The notes: generated by a model from the letters alone, not told the origin. A DNA stretch of 64,000 nucleotides from Clostridia bacterium (GCA_029239755.1 JARBUI010000002.1:62001-126000); one strand, 5' to 3'. Numbered from the stretch's first letter, positions 17,188 through 27,631 are shown. Made by a program: numbers and translations.

Positions 17188-17904
17188 TTATGTAATAGGA
17201 CTTAATGTTGCTTGTCCATTTTTTATATTGGATAGATCTAAAACTCCCATATCATATGCCTCATGTGTCTCAATAAGCCACTGGAGTTTTTTGTCAAAAT
17301 CCCCTATATTCCCAATTATAACATCTAAGTTATCAACATACAAGTGAATTTGTTCAAGGTCATAGACGTCTAGTCCCTTAACTTTTTCATGGTATTTATG
17401 TTTACGAAGAGCTTCTATCAATTCTATGCTGCACAATAGATTGTCCTCATTTTCAACAGGCAAAGTTTCCTGTACCTTAAATTCGTCAAAATCTAACCCT
17501 TGTATGACCGGTAAACGAGTATGCATGTCTGTTGTTTGTTCTATAACTCGTCCCTCATCATCTATACAAAGATATGTCCCCATAAAAGGAACATATCCTA
17601 AAGGTTTTCTTTCAGATAATTTAATAATAACTTTTCCTGGAAAGTAATATTTGATCACTGCATTCTTTATATAAGGAAGCTTTAAAAGATTTGATTTCGC
17701 TTCCTTAAGAGACAGGCTTAGAATATTGTTATTTTTTATCATGGATACTTGCACTATTTCTTCATCACTGTACCAATCATTATCTCTTACTTCAACGTCT
17801 GTCACATTCCAAATAGGAAGTGCTAAGATCACAATCATAAATATAACAAACAAACTGATAATATAAATCTTTTTCTTTAGTGGCTTATGATTATATTCCT
17901 TCAA
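17188..17904 (-). CDS. divIB: Cell division protein DivIB/FtsQ
   Basis: Single-pass membrane protein of 238 residues in the FtsQ/DivIB-FtsL-FtsB divisome subcomplex. A short basic cytoplasmic tail (NHKPLKKK) is followed by one transmembrane helix (about 13-31). A POTRA domain starts at NVTDVEVRDNDWYSDEEIVQ and the FtsQ beta domain follows, with KVIIKLSERKPLGYV. It is placed between murA and ftsZ, as in other Clostridia. No ftsA gene is present between it and ftsZ. Confidence 0.9.
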   Translation of the reverse strand: MKEYNHKPLKKKIYIISLFVIFMIVILALPIWNVTDVEVRDNDWYSDEEIVQVSMIKNNNILSLSLKEAKSNLLKLPYIKNAVIKYYFPGKVIIKLSERKPLGYVPFMGTYLCIDDEGRVIEQTTDMHTRLPVIQGLDFDEFKVQETLPVENEDNLLCSIELIEALRKHKYHEKVKGLDVYDLEQIHLYVDNLDVIIGNIGDFDKKLQWLIETHEAYDMGVLDLSNIKNGQATLSPIT

Positions 17905-17910
17905 ATATAA

Positions 17911-19161
17911 TTACTCCCTCTCTTGTATGGATGCTCCAATGCTTCTTAAATCTAAAGCAATATCTTGATAGCCCCGCTTTATATGCTCAATATCTTCTAC
18001 AACTGTAGTTCCTCGTGCTGCTAAACCAGCTAATACCAGTGCTGCTCCACCTCTGAGATCTTCAGCATAAACTGTTGTTCCCATTAAAAAAGCAGTTGGT
18101 TTTATAATAGCGATTCTTCCTTCAACACTTATATTTGCGCCCATTCGAATAAGTTCGTAGGCAGCCTTAAATCTTGCCTCGAATAGATTTTCTTTAATAA
18201 TACTCATTTCATTGCACGTACATAATAGAGCCATCATCTGAGATTGCATATCTGTCGGATATCCCGGATAAGGTTCTGTTGTAATATTAACTCCTTTAAG
18301 TTCTTTAGGAGAGATAAGTGTGATTTGGTTAACATCTTCAACAATAGTACATCCTGCTTCTTCAAGCTTTGATGTAATTGCTCTTAAATGACTTGGGTAT
18401 ACATCTTTTAATGTAACTGTCCCTCTTGTAATAGCTGCAGCAACTAAATAAGTTCCTGCAATAATACGGTCTGGAATAACTTTATAGGAAACAGAATGTA
18501 ACCTTTTAACCCCTTGAATATAGATTGTTTCTGTTCCTGCTCCAGATATTTTGGCCCCACAAGCATTTAAATAGTTTTGCAGATCAACTATTTCTGGCTC
18601 TCGAGCTGTATTATAAATAATTGTATCGCCTGCTGCTAATGTAGCTGCTAACATAATGTTTTCAGTTGCCCCTACACTTGGAAAATCAAGATTAATTTTT
18701 GCGCCTCGAAGGTGTGAACTCTCACAAATAATAAAACCGTGCTCTTCAGTAACTGTTATGCCCATTTTTTTAAAAGCACTCAAATGTAAATCTATTGGCC
18801 TTGCACCTAATGGACATCCTCCCGGATAGCTAATTTTAGCTTTTCCGAACTTCCCTATTATAGCTCCTAGCAATATAATAGAAGAGCGCATTTTTCTTAC
18901 TAGTTGCTCTGAAATGTCATAGCTTTGTATTGTACTAGTATCTATAATTAACGTTTTATTATCCCACTTTATTTTGCAACCCAATTGCTTCAAAATATCT
19001 ACCATAGTCTCTACATCTACTATCCTTGGACAATTATAAAGGTATGTTGTATTTCCACTCAAAATGGTTGCTGCTATAATTGGCAGAACTGCATTTTTGC
19101 TTGCATCTATATGCAATTCACCTTCTAGACGCTTACCTCCATGAATAATGTATTTACTCAT
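17911..19161 (-). CDS. murA: UDP-N-acetylglucosamine 1-carboxyvinyltransferase
   Basis: Catalyses the first committed step of peptidoglycan synthesis, adding enolpyruvate from PEP to UDP-GlcNAc. The 416 residues fit the family. The N-terminus carries the substrate-binding SKNAVLP motif. The active-site loop reads GGCPLGARPIDLHL; its cysteine is the residue attacked by fosfomycin. DLRGGAALVLAGLAA is near the C-terminus. It sits between ftsW and divIB, six bases from divIB. Firmicutes often have two murA copies; only this one is in the window. Confidence 0.97.
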   Translation of the reverse strand: MSKYIIHGGKRLEGELHIDASKNAVLPIIAATILSGNTTYLYNCPRIVDVETMVDILKQLGCKIKWDNKTLIIDTSTIQSYDISEQLVRKMRSSIILLGAIIGKFGKAKISYPGGCPLGARPIDLHLSAFKKMGITVTEEHGFIICESSHLRGAKINLDFPSVGATENIMLAATLAAGDTIIYNTAREPEIVDLQNYLNACGAKISGAGTETIYIQGVKRLHSVSYKVIPDRIIAGTYLVAAAITRGTVTLKDVYPSHLRAITSKLEEAGCTIVEDVNQITLISPKELKGVNITTEPYPGYPTDMQSQMMALLCTCNEMSIIKENLFEARFKAAYELIRMGANISVEGRIAIIKPTAFLMGTTVYAEDLRGGAALVLAGLAARGTTVVEDIEHIKRGYQDIALDLRSIGASIQERE

Positions 19162-19233
19162 TTAGAGCACCTCCTGAAATAGGTAAGCTTCTATAAAACC
19201 ATTTTATTCTCTGAAGTGGAAATTTGTTACATA

Positions 19234-20442
19234 TTACTTATTAACCTTTTGAATATTAGAAGTCGTAGATATATTTAAAAGAATACCTAGTGTTCCTAAT
19301 AGAACCGCTAAAGCCGTTCCACCGTAGCTGACTAATGGTAATTGCATACCTGTTGTTGGAATAGTATTGGTGTTTACTGCTACATTAATTAATACCTGTA
19401 TACCTACCATAGTTGAAATCCCAACGGCCACGAGTGTTCCAAAATAGTCTGCTGCTCTTACCGCAATAACTAATCCTCTAAGAACCAAAATACTGTAGCC
19501 TATGAGTAGTAAAACGGCCCCGACAAGTCCTAGTTCTTCACATATAACTGCAAATATAATATCATTATGAGGTTCTGGCAAGAAGCCTTGCTTTTGTATA
19601 CCCTTTCCTAGTCCAACCCCAAATATTCCGCCCGAACCAACAGCATAAAGAGACTGTATGGGCTGATAACCTTTTCCAATTGGGTCTAGCCATGGATTTT
19701 TCCATACTCGTATTCTGTCTAGTCTATACGGTTTGAGTATGTCCTTGACTATAGGGATGCTTAATTCCTGATCTGGCTTGGTTGTCATTGCTAGATAGTA
19801 GACTCCGCCAGCTAGGCATACCCCAATAAGTCCAAGAACTAAATAGTACCATGTTTTAGAACTTGTAATAAAAATAATCATAATCCCTATAAAAAAAATA
19901 ACAATCGCAGAACTTAAGTTTTCTATTGCGACAATTCCTGTTGGCAGAAGCACAATCCCCCATGCTCTTGCTATGTACTTAAACTTATTCATTTCTTTTC
20001 TATGTCTAATAATATAAGCAGAAAGCATAATAACAACACCAATTTTAGCTATTTCTGAAGGCTGGAACTGTGTAAATCCTAAATCAATCCATCTTGTAGC
20101 CCCATTAACTGTCTGCCCAATAAACATAACGCTAATAGAAAGTATCAGGCTTACAACATACAGAGTACTGGCTAATATCATATTGGATAATATACGATAA
20201 TTAAACTTAAAAGCTACGCCAAGCATAACAATGATGCCTACTAACCCAATGATGAATTGCTTGATTGCAAAAGATGCCGGGGCACTTCCTTTTACTGTTG
20301 CATAGTAAAAACTTGCACTATAAACCATTATAATTCCAAATCCTACAATCATTAGTATAATAGTTAGTAAGATGCCATCAGGTGTATTTTTTGTTATCTT
20401 TTTTTTCTTTTTTGTAAGGTTAGTCACTGTTTCTGCTGCCAT
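19234..20442 (-). CDS. ftsW: FtsW/SpoVE peptidoglycan glycosyltransferase
   Basis: SEDS-family polymerase with about ten membrane helices and about 402 residues. Family hallmarks are visible: GATRWIDLGFTQFQPSEIAKIG, the loop NPWLDPIGKGYQPIQSLYAVGSGG, and GFLPEPHNDIIFAVICEELG. The ATG at 20442 is chosen for its AAGGG site at eight bases; a GTG three codons earlier overlaps murD. Being in the dcw cluster beside a SpoVD-like PBP, it could act as FtsW, SpoVE or both. A second SEDS protein lies at 56456-57820. Confidence 0.93.
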   Translation of the reverse strand: MAAETVTNLTKKKKKITKNTPDGILLTIILMIVGFGIIMVYSASFYYATVKGSAPASFAIKQFIIGLVGIIVMLGVAFKFNYRILSNMILASTLYVVSLILSISVMFIGQTVNGATRWIDLGFTQFQPSEIAKIGVVIMLSAYIIRHRKEMNKFKYIARAWGIVLLPTGIVAIENLSSAIVIFFIGIMIIFITSSKTWYYLVLGLIGVCLAGGVYYLAMTTKPDQELSIPIVKDILKPYRLDRIRVWKNPWLDPIGKGYQPIQSLYAVGSGGIFGVGLGKGIQKQGFLPEPHNDIIFAVICEELGLVGAVLLLIGYSILVLRGLVIAVRAADYFGTLVAVGISTMVGIQVLINVAVNTNTIPTTGMQLPLVSYGGTALAVLLGTLGILLNISTTSNIQKVNK

Positions 20443-20447
20443 TGTTT

Positions 20448-21821
20448 TCACCCTTCCAAACGGTTTGCAATTTCTTTAAATATATCCCCTCTTTGTTCAT
20501 AACTTTCAAACATATCCCAGCTTGCGCAGGCTGGAGATAAAAGTATACATTCTCCAGGATTACTTTCTTTATAGGCTGTAATAACAGCCTCCTCAATTGT
20601 GTCAAAGGTCTTAAAGGCAGTATACCCTTCTTCCTTACATTCTCTAACAATTTGATCTTTTGTTTCTCCAATGATATAGACTTCCTTGACTATACCATGA
20701 AATAACTTAATCCAATCTTTAAATTCTGTATGTTTATCCATTCCTCCTGCAATCAGCCTTATTGGTTTTTGAAGCACACTAAGTCCTACAAGTCCAGCAA
20801 TAGCTGCATCTGTATTTGTCGCCTTGGAATCATTAAAAAAATCTACCCCATTTTTCGTTGTAACATATTCTGTTCTATGCTCCACACCCTTAAATGTTAT
20901 TAAACCATTCCTTACATTATGTAGGGGAACCCCAAATGCAATGGTAATGGCAGCCGCAGCTAAAGCATTTTCTACATTGTGTGTTCCCTTTATTTTAAGC
21001 TCTTCTATTTCACAGATAAAATGCTCTTCTCCATGAATATTTTCAAATAATTTATTATCTACAACATATGTACCTCTTTGGGGTACTTGGCTAAGCGAAA
21101 ATTCAATACAGTTGCCATGTGCCTTTGCTTTTGCCGCTTCAAAATAACTATCTCTTGGATTAAGAATGCAGAAATCTTCTTCATCTTGATTTTTAAATAG
21201 GTTATATTTCGCCTCACAATACCTCTCCATAGTATGATGTCTATTGAGATGATCTGGTGTAATATTAAGAAGTGCACTTACTTTTGGATGAAAAGTCTCT
21301 ATTGTTTCAAGCTGAAAGCTGCTCACTTCAGCTACAACTACTCCTGTATTTGGTATAAGCATGACCTCTTCACTAAAAGCTCTTCCAATATTTCCCACAA
21401 CATAAGTGTGAGGATTATAGTCTTTTAATATTTCTCCTACTAAAGTAGTCGTAGTAGTTTTACCATTTGTCCCTGTAATTGCAATAATAGGGACATGACA
21501 AAAACGAGAGGCAAATTCAAGTTCCCCAATAACTTCTATATTTTCGGCTTTTGCGGACTCGATAACATCTATTTCTAACGGTACTCCCGGACTAACTATA
21601 AGAAGATCGAATTCAGCAACAATCACTTCTATGCCTAAAACAAATGCAATGCCTTTTTCTTTCATGACATCAATCTCTCTTTGCATAGAAATATCCCATC
21701 TTTCATAACTTTTCTGGTCATAGATACAGACCTTAGCTCCTTGACTTACAGCTAGTTTGGCTGCCCCTATGCCACTTCTTGCATTGCCTATTATTAAAAT
21801 ATTTTTATCCTTAATAGTCAT
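20448..21821 (-). CDS. murD: UDP-N-acetylmuramoylalanine-D-glutamate ligase
   Basis: Cytoplasmic Mur ligase adding D-glutamate to UDP-MurNAc-Ala, about 457 residues from the ATG at 21821, which follows GGAGG. A longer in-frame start upstream would read back into mraY and has no ribosome site. The N-terminal Rossmann segment is NILIIGNARSGIGAAKLA. The ATP loop is ITGTNGKTTTT, and Mur ligase signatures follow (NITPDHLNRHHTMERYCEAK, FFNDSKATNTDAA). The gene follows mraY by 14 bases. Confidence 0.96.
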   Translation of the reverse strand: MTIKDKNILIIGNARSGIGAAKLAVSQGAKVCIYDQKSYERWDISMQREIDVMKEKGIAFVLGIEVIVAEFDLLIVSPGVPLEIDVIESAKAENIEVIGELEFASRFCHVPIIAITGTNGKTTTTTLVGEILKDYNPHTYVVGNIGRAFSEEVMLIPNTGVVVAEVSSFQLETIETFHPKVSALLNITPDHLNRHHTMERYCEAKYNLFKNQDEEDFCILNPRDSYFEAAKAKAHGNCIEFSLSQVPQRGTYVVDNKLFENIHGEEHFICEIEELKIKGTHNVENALAAAAITIAFGVPLHNVRNGLITFKGVEHRTEYVTTKNGVDFFNDSKATNTDAAIAGLVGLSVLQKPIRLIAGGMDKHTEFKDWIKLFHGIVKEVYIIGETKDQIVRECKEEGYTAFKTFDTIEEAVITAYKESNPGECILLSPACASWDMFESYEQRGDIFKEIANRLEG

Positions 21822-21835
21822 TACTTTACCTCCAA

Positions 21836-22789
21836 TTATAAGGCAATCAGCCCTAGTAAACACATAATCGCAGTTACAATACAAAAGACTGTAACAACTT
21901 TTGTTTCCGGCCATCCGCTTAATTCAAAATGATGATGTATGGGAGCCATTTTAAACAGTCTTTTTTTAGTTTTCTTAAAATAAACCACCTGTAAAATAAC
22001 AGATATATTCTCAACAACATAGATTATTCCTACAATAAGGATAAAGAGAGGCATTTTCATAACAAATGCAGTAGATATGACGAATCCTCCTAATGCAAGA
22101 GACCCTGTATCCCCCATAAATACTTTTGCAGGATAGCTGTTAAATAAAAGAAACCCAAGTAAACTGCCAACCGCTGCTGCTGCAATTGGAAGAACGTTAC
22201 TATTCATTGCCCAAGCAATAGCAGCAAAATAAGTTGCTACTAATACTGTAACTCCCGATGCTAACCCATCTAAGCCATCGGTTAAATTAACAGCATTTAC
22301 GACACCCAAAACGGCTATCCCTAGAAATGGCCAAAACAGCATGCCTAAATCTAATTCTTTTCCTCTGCTAAAAGGAAGAATAATGCTCGTATTAATTTCC
22401 AGATAATATTTTAATAAATACCCAAAAATAAGAGTAACAATCACTTGAGCTATTATTTTCTGCTTTGCGGTTAGGCCTAAAGACCTCTTTTTTACAATTT
22501 TTATATAATCATCAATAAATCCAATTAAACCAAATGCTACTGTAACGAAAAGTATGATCTGCAGCTCTTTATTTCCAATAGCAAATAACAAGCTTGTTAA
22601 TACCATGCTTGTCAAAATAATAATGCCTCCCATAGTAGGCGTACCTGATTTCTTAAAATGACTATCCGGGCCATCATGTCTTATATTCTGCCCAAATTTT
22701 AGCTTTTGTAATAAAGGAATTACAAAAGGACTTATGACCACATTTAAAAAAAATGCTATTAATACTGCATAGAATGCCCCATTATTCAT
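21836..22789 (-). CDS. mraY: Phospho-N-acetylmuramoyl-pentapeptide-transferase
   Basis: Makes lipid I by transferring phospho-MurNAc-pentapeptide to undecaprenyl phosphate. About 317 residues with ten membrane helices. Catalytic loops are clear: GFIDDYIKI (the Asp-Asp pair), NAVNLTDGLDGLASG, FMGDTGSLALGG, and the MAPIHHHFELSGW histidine loop. The ATG at 22789 is preferred over the adjacent GTG. It overlaps the end of murF by eight bases, implying translational coupling. Confidence 0.97.
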   Translation of the reverse strand: MNNGAFYAVLIAFFLNVVISPFVIPLLQKLKFGQNIRHDGPDSHFKKSGTPTMGGIIILTSMVLTSLLFAIGNKELQIILFVTVAFGLIGFIDDYIKIVKKRSLGLTAKQKIIAQVIVTLIFGYLLKYYLEINTSIILPFSRGKELDLGMLFWPFLGIAVLGVVNAVNLTDGLDGLASGVTVLVATYFAAIAWAMNSNVLPIAAAAVGSLLGFLLFNSYPAKVFMGDTGSLALGGFVISTAFVMKMPLFILIVGIIYVVENISVILQVVYFKKTKKRLFKMAPIHHHFELSGWPETKVVTVFCIVTAIMCLLGLIAL

Positions 22790-24167
22790 CACGCTTCACC
22801 TTTCTTACTGCTTCTACCATTTCTTCAAAATGCATTCCTCTTGATGCTTTAAACAAAACAGTATCACCCAAATGTAGTATATCCTTTATATTTTTTATAA
22901 ACGCTTCTTGCTTTTCATAGTATATTACTTTTTTGGGAGAGCAGGTTTCTTTAGCCCCATCATAGATATATTTAGCTAACGGGCCAACAGCACATATAAG
23001 GTCAATTTGAACTGAACCTGCAAACTTGCCAACTTCTTCGTGCAAAAGAGCAGCATGATCTCCCAGTTCCAGCATATCCCCTAAAACAGCTACTTTACGT
23101 GAACTTACAGGATAGTCTTGTAATACTTTAAGCGCTGCACACATAGAGTCTGTACTTGCATTATACGTATCGTCAATTACTGTAAATCCATTATCATATG
23201 TTTGAATATTCATTCTCATTTTGGTTGGCTGATAAGAAGCAAGTCCTCTTAATATTTCATTTTTTGAAAGGCCAAGACTTTCTGCTATAGCTACTGCAGC
23301 TAATGTATTATAAATCATATGCTCCCCTAATGCAGAAATAGTAATAGGATAAACATCTTTTGGTGTAAAGATATCAGCTGTTGTGCTATTCTTTTCACCT
23401 ATTATGTTTTTTGCATAATAAGGATGATCTTCCAAGAGGCCATACTTTATGGTTTGTATGGGTTCTGTATGTGCTCCGCTTAACAAATCATTATCTCCAT
23501 TCACTATAAGCAGCCCATCTTTACCCAGTCCATCTAATATTTCTAGTTTCGCCTTTAATATGCCTTCTCTGCTTCCTAAATGTTCAATATGTGAAGTTCC
23601 TATATTTGTTATCACTGCTATCTGAGGATTAGCAGCTATACTTAAATTGTGTATTTCTCCAAAATGGTTCATACCCATTTCTACTACTGCAACGTCATGT
23701 TCTTTTTGAAGTTTAAATAATGTAAGGGGTAATCCTATTTCATTATTAAAATTACCTTCTGTCTTATGCACATTATACTTAGCGCTTAAAACTGCAGCAA
23801 TAATTTCTTTGGTACTCGTTTTGCCCACGCTTCCTGTAACACCAATGACAGGTATGTCAAAAAGATTTCTATAGAAATTAGCAAGTTTTAAAAGCGCTTC
23901 CCGTGTATCTTTAACATAAATAGTATAAAGGCGACTATCTCTAATGCTACGTTCTTCAGTTAATGTTGCTATAGCGCCTTTATCAAAAACCGTGGGAATA
24001 AATTCATGCCCATCAAATTTTTCTCCTTTTAAAGGTATAAATAGGCTGCCCTTCGTCATTTGACGTGAATCTGTATGAATAAACTGTACATGAACTTCCC
24101 CATGTATTCCTGGACATAAACAGTCACCATCAAGAGCTTTTACAATGTCTTGTAAATGTAAATCCAT
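22782..24167 (-). CDS. murF: UDP-MurNAc-tripeptide D-alanyl-D-alanine ligase
   Basis: Last cytoplasmic Mur ligase, adding D-Ala-D-Ala. 461 residues in the usual three domains: N-terminal UDP-binding part (FIHTDSRQMTKGSLFIPLKGEKFDGHEF), central ATPase with VTGSVGKTSTKE, and C-terminal domain with DDTYNASTDSMCAALKVL and VLGDMLELGDHA. It overlaps murE by one base and mraY by eight, so these genes are tightly coupled. Confidence 0.97.
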   Translation of the reverse strand: MDLHLQDIVKALDGDCLCPGIHGEVHVQFIHTDSRQMTKGSLFIPLKGEKFDGHEFIPTVFDKGAIATLTEERSIRDSRLYTIYVKDTREALLKLANFYRNLFDIPVIGVTGSVGKTSTKEIIAAVLSAKYNVHKTEGNFNNEIGLPLTLFKLQKEHDVAVVEMGMNHFGEIHNLSIAANPQIAVITNIGTSHIEHLGSREGILKAKLEILDGLGKDGLLIVNGDNDLLSGAHTEPIQTIKYGLLEDHPYYAKNIIGEKNSTTADIFTPKDVYPITISALGEHMIYNTLAAVAIAESLGLSKNEILRGLASYQPTKMRMNIQTYDNGFTVIDDTYNASTDSMCAALKVLQDYPVSSRKVAVLGDMLELGDHAALLHEEVGKFAGSVQIDLICAVGPLAKYIYDGAKETCSPKKVIYYEKQEAFIKNIKDILHLGDTVLFKASRGMHFEEMVEAVRKVKRDE

Positions 24168-25618
24168 TACTCTTCCTCCTGTAAATATTCTCTGACAATT
24201 TCGGAATCGTCAAAATGAATAATCCTATCTTTTAGAATTTGATAGTTTTCATGTCCTTTACCTGCAATAAGAACAACGTCTCCTGATTTTGCCTGCTTAA
24301 GTGCTGATAAAATGGCTTCTTTTCTATCCTCTATTTTATCATAAATAGCATTGCTATTTCTTACGCCCTCTTCAATTTCATCTATAATTTGTGCAGGATC
24401 TTCAGAACGCGGATTATCGGATGTAATAGTAACTTTATTTGAATACTTTGCAGCTATTTGACCCATAATAGGCCTTTTAGTCTTATCTCTGTCTCCGCCG
24501 CATCCAAACACTGTAATAATATCTTCCTTCGCAAATTGTTTAACAGTTGCTAATACATTTTCTAATCCGTCAGGCGTATGGGCATAATCTACAAGAACAC
24601 TAAATCCCTTTTTAGATGCAAAAGACTGTACACGTCCCGGCACGCCTTTAACATGAGCTAGAGAATTCATAATATGGTCTAATGGTATGTTTAACGAAAT
24701 AGAAGCAACAATAACAGCTAAAGAATTGTAGACTGAAAACTTACCAGGAATAGGTACGGATACATTATACTGTCCGTGAGGACATGTAAGAGTATATGTT
24801 ACACCTGCTGCAGTTATTGTAATATTTGAAGCTCTATAATCAGCTTCACAATCAATACCGTAAGTGATAATATTGCCTGCAGCTCCCTCACGCATAATAT
24901 CTGCGTACTCACTGTCATTATTAATAATCCCTATATGGCACATCTTAAACAGTTTAGATTTTGCATGGGCATAATTTGACATTGTAAGATGAAAATCAAG
25001 ATGATCCTGAGTCAGATTCGTAAAGATCCCTATTTTAAAATCACAGCCATCTACTCTATTAAGATCAAGCGCATGTGAAGAGACCTCCATAAGAGCATAT
25101 TCAACTTGATGTTCCAGCATTTTGTGGAAAATAGCCTGCAAATCAATAGATTCTGGAGTTGTACGTTCAGCTTTTAATACGATATCTCCTATTCTGTTCT
25201 CAATAGTACCTATAATACCTACCTTTTTATGATAACTTTCAAGTACCTGACCCAATAAGAATACGATACTCGTTTTACCATTTGTCCCTGTGACACCTAC
25301 TAAGTCTAACCTTTTTGAAGGATACTCAAACATATTATTTGCTATAACAGCCATAGCACTTCTTGTATTTTCTACTTTAACAATGGTAATGTCCTTGTTA
25401 TCGCACTGGATATCTTTTTGGATAACTAATACTTTAGCCCCATTCTGAATGGCAGCGTCAACAAATTGGTGTCCATCTGTTTTAAAGCCTTCTATAGCAA
25501 TAAAGAGCCCACTCTTCGTCTTGATTCGTGAGTCGTAAATAATATTATCCACTTTTTGTTCTAAGTCTCCGCAGATACACTCATACTGCAATCCAATCAC
25601 CAGGTCTTTTAGCTTCAT
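24167..25618 (-). CDS. murE: UDP-MurNAc-dipeptide ligase (third residue)
   Basis: Mur ligase adding the third stem amino acid, 483 residues. It has YDSRIKTKSGLFIAIEGFKTDGH at the N-terminus, the ATP loop VTGTNGKTSI, and the C-terminal substrate loop TSDNPRSEDP. The DNPR motif is characteristic of enzymes that add meso-diaminopimelate rather than lysine, so the cell wall is probably of the DAP type. It begins 63 bases after the SpoVD-like gene. Confidence 0.96.
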   Translation of the reverse strand: MKLKDLVIGLQYECICGDLEQKVDNIIYDSRIKTKSGLFIAIEGFKTDGHQFVDAAIQNGAKVLVIQKDIQCDNKDITIVKVENTRSAMAVIANNMFEYPSKRLDLVGVTGTNGKTSIVFLLGQVLESYHKKVGIIGTIENRIGDIVLKAERTTPESIDLQAIFHKMLEHQVEYALMEVSSHALDLNRVDGCDFKIGIFTNLTQDHLDFHLTMSNYAHAKSKLFKMCHIGIINNDSEYADIMREGAAGNIITYGIDCEADYRASNITITAAGVTYTLTCPHGQYNVSVPIPGKFSVYNSLAVIVASISLNIPLDHIMNSLAHVKGVPGRVQSFASKKGFSVLVDYAHTPDGLENVLATVKQFAKEDIITVFGCGGDRDKTKRPIMGQIAAKYSNKVTITSDNPRSEDPAQIIDEIEEGVRNSNAIYDKIEDRKEAILSALKQAKSGDVVLIAGKGHENYQILKDRIIHFDDSEIVREYLQEEE

Positions 25619-25681
25619 GGTAACCCTCCTCTTTATATTTCCTAGTTATTATATCATGAGTTATGCATATTAAAAAGCCAT

Positions 25682-27631
25682 CTATTCTGTATATAATATA
25701 ATTTTACTTGTTTTATTTATCACTTCATTAGGCAGTGGAAATTGAGACTTGACACTTTCTCCATTCCCCTCTACTTGAATGTTTATATGCTGTTTGCTCG
25801 CAAGTTCTTTAGCTTCAGTTAGTTTCATATTTTCAAATACAGGCACTTTTATTGTCTTAACTTCGTCAAGTTCTAGTTCTTTTTCATTGTATATCGGTTC
25901 AATATTTAAATAGGGCAGCGCATTTGAAAGCACTTCTTTCATTACCGGCCCTGCTACAGTTCCTCCATAATAGACTCCTTGTGGCTCATCAATGATTACA
26001 AGCCCCATAATCACTGGGTTTTCTGCTGGTGCAAATGCCAAAAATGATGCAATATACTTCCCTGAACCTCTAGGGAGTTTCTGAGATGTAGCCGTTTTAC
26101 CACCTATCCTATACCCAGGAATGTAACTTTTATTCCCTGTGCCTTCAGATACAACACTTTCTAATATCTTCTTTAATCGTTCACTTGTTTCGGGGCTTAT
26201 AATTTGCCTTCCTTTTTCATACTCAAATACTTGAACACTCTTTCCTTCATTATCAATAATTTCTTTTCCAAAATGAGGAGTCACCATATAGCCTCCGTTA
26301 ACGAGTGCAGAACCTCCTGTCAAAAGCTGCATAGGCGTTATTTGAAAAGATTGACCAAATGACATTGTAGCAAGTTCTACTGGGCCTATTTTATTTTTAT
26401 TATGTAATATTCCTATTGCCTCTCCAGGCAAATCTATGTTTGTTTTAGATTTAAAGCCAAACTTAATCATGAAATCATAAAATTTACTGGCTCCAACACG
26501 TTCCGCAACATCCATAAATACAGGGTTGCAAGAATTCTGAACGCCTTGTACAAAGTTTTGAGTTCCATGAGAGCGCGGACTTCTCCAACACTTAATTGTC
26601 CTTCCTGCTATAACTCTATTGCCTCCACAGTTAAAAGTACTCTCTTCTGTCACTACTTTTTCTTCAAGTCCCATAGCTGATGTAAAAATTTTAAAAGTCG
26701 ACCCTGGCTCATAGGTATCATTAATTGTAAAGTTTCTCCACATTTGATTTAAAAATTCTTGATGTTCTTTTTCAGTATACATGCTCCAGCTGTTTAAAAG
26801 CTCCTCGTTATTAATTTTAAAGGGTTCATTAAGATTAAAGTCTGGTTTGTTCGCTAGTGCATAGATCTCTCCATTTTGCGGATTAAGCAAAATAATAGCT
26901 CCTCGCTTAGCACCTTTCATTTGAACGACCTTTTCTAAAGCCTGCTCTGCATATTGCTGCAAAGTAACATCTATCGTTGTAACTAAATGGTTTCCATTGG
27001 TCGGATTGATTCTCATTTCAGCCGCTTCATCCCGTCTCTCTCCTTTACCATTGGTCTCCATCAGTATCTTACCAGGTGCCCCTTTAAGATAATTGTCATA
27101 CTTAACCTCAAGTCCAACAATACCTTGATTATCTTTTCCAACAAATCCAAGCGTATGTGATGCTAAGTTATTATAAGGATAGAATCTTTTTGAATCTTCA
27201 TCTACTTTAACTCCAGGCAAGTTAAGATTACGTATTTGGTCAGCAATATCTTTATCTACTTTTGTCAGTATTCTTTCAAATGCCACTTTTTTTGTAACCT
27301 TCTTATACACGGTGTCATAATCTAGATTAAGTTTTTCAGCGAGTATTTTTGAAACCGTTTCTGCATCTTTTATCTGAGCATTGACTATTCCGACTGTAGC
27401 TACTGAACCACTTTGAGCAAGAACATCTAAATTCCTATCATATATGATCCCTCTAGTAGGTGCTATAAGCCTATCGCGCGTATGCTGCTCTAAAGCTCTG
27501 TCCTGCAGTGATTTCCCTTCTATGATTTGCACATATCCTAAACGTACAGACAGGCTTATAATGACAAGTAAAAAACCAGCCATTAAAATTAGAATTCTCT
27601 TTTTTATCCCGATAGAGACTTCTCTTTGCAT
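25682..27631 (-). CDS. spoVD: SpoVD-like class B penicillin-binding protein
   Basis: Membrane-anchored transpeptidase of 649 residues: one N-terminal transmembrane helix, a PBP dimerisation domain (RGIIYDRNLDVLAQSG), a transpeptidase domain, and one C-terminal PASTA domain (residues 585-649). Active-site motifs are SxxK in EPGSTFK, SxN in NSCNPV and, at the third position, KTA (GGKTATSQ) rather than the usual KTG. A single PASTA domain suggests SpoVD, the spore-cortex enzyme, rather than PBP2B. It follows the two-PASTA paralogue directly. Confidence 0.88.
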   Translation of the reverse strand: MQREVSIGIKKRILILMAGFLLVIISLSVRLGYVQIIEGKSLQDRALEQHTRDRLIAPTRGIIYDRNLDVLAQSGSVATVGIVNAQIKDAETVSKILAEKLNLDYDTVYKKVTKKVAFERILTKVDKDIADQIRNLNLPGVKVDEDSKRFYPYNNLASHTLGFVGKDNQGIVGLEVKYDNYLKGAPGKILMETNGKGERRDEAAEMRINPTNGNHLVTTIDVTLQQYAEQALEKVVQMKGAKRGAIILLNPQNGEIYALANKPDFNLNEPFKINNEELLNSWSMYTEKEHQEFLNQMWRNFTINDTYEPGSTFKIFTSAMGLEEKVVTEESTFNCGGNRVIAGRTIKCWRSPRSHGTQNFVQGVQNSCNPVFMDVAERVGASKFYDFMIKFGFKSKTNIDLPGEAIGILHNKNKIGPVELATMSFGQSFQITPMQLLTGGSALVNGGYMVTPHFGKEIIDNEGKSVQVFEYEKGRQIISPETSERLKKILESVVSEGTGNKSYIPGYRIGGKTATSQKLPRGSGKYIASFLAFAPAENPVIMGLVIIDEPQGVYYGGTVAGPVMKEVLSNALPYLNIEPIYNEKELELDEVKTIKVPVFENMKLTEAKELASKQHINIQVEGNGESVKSQFPLPNEVINKTSKIILYTE

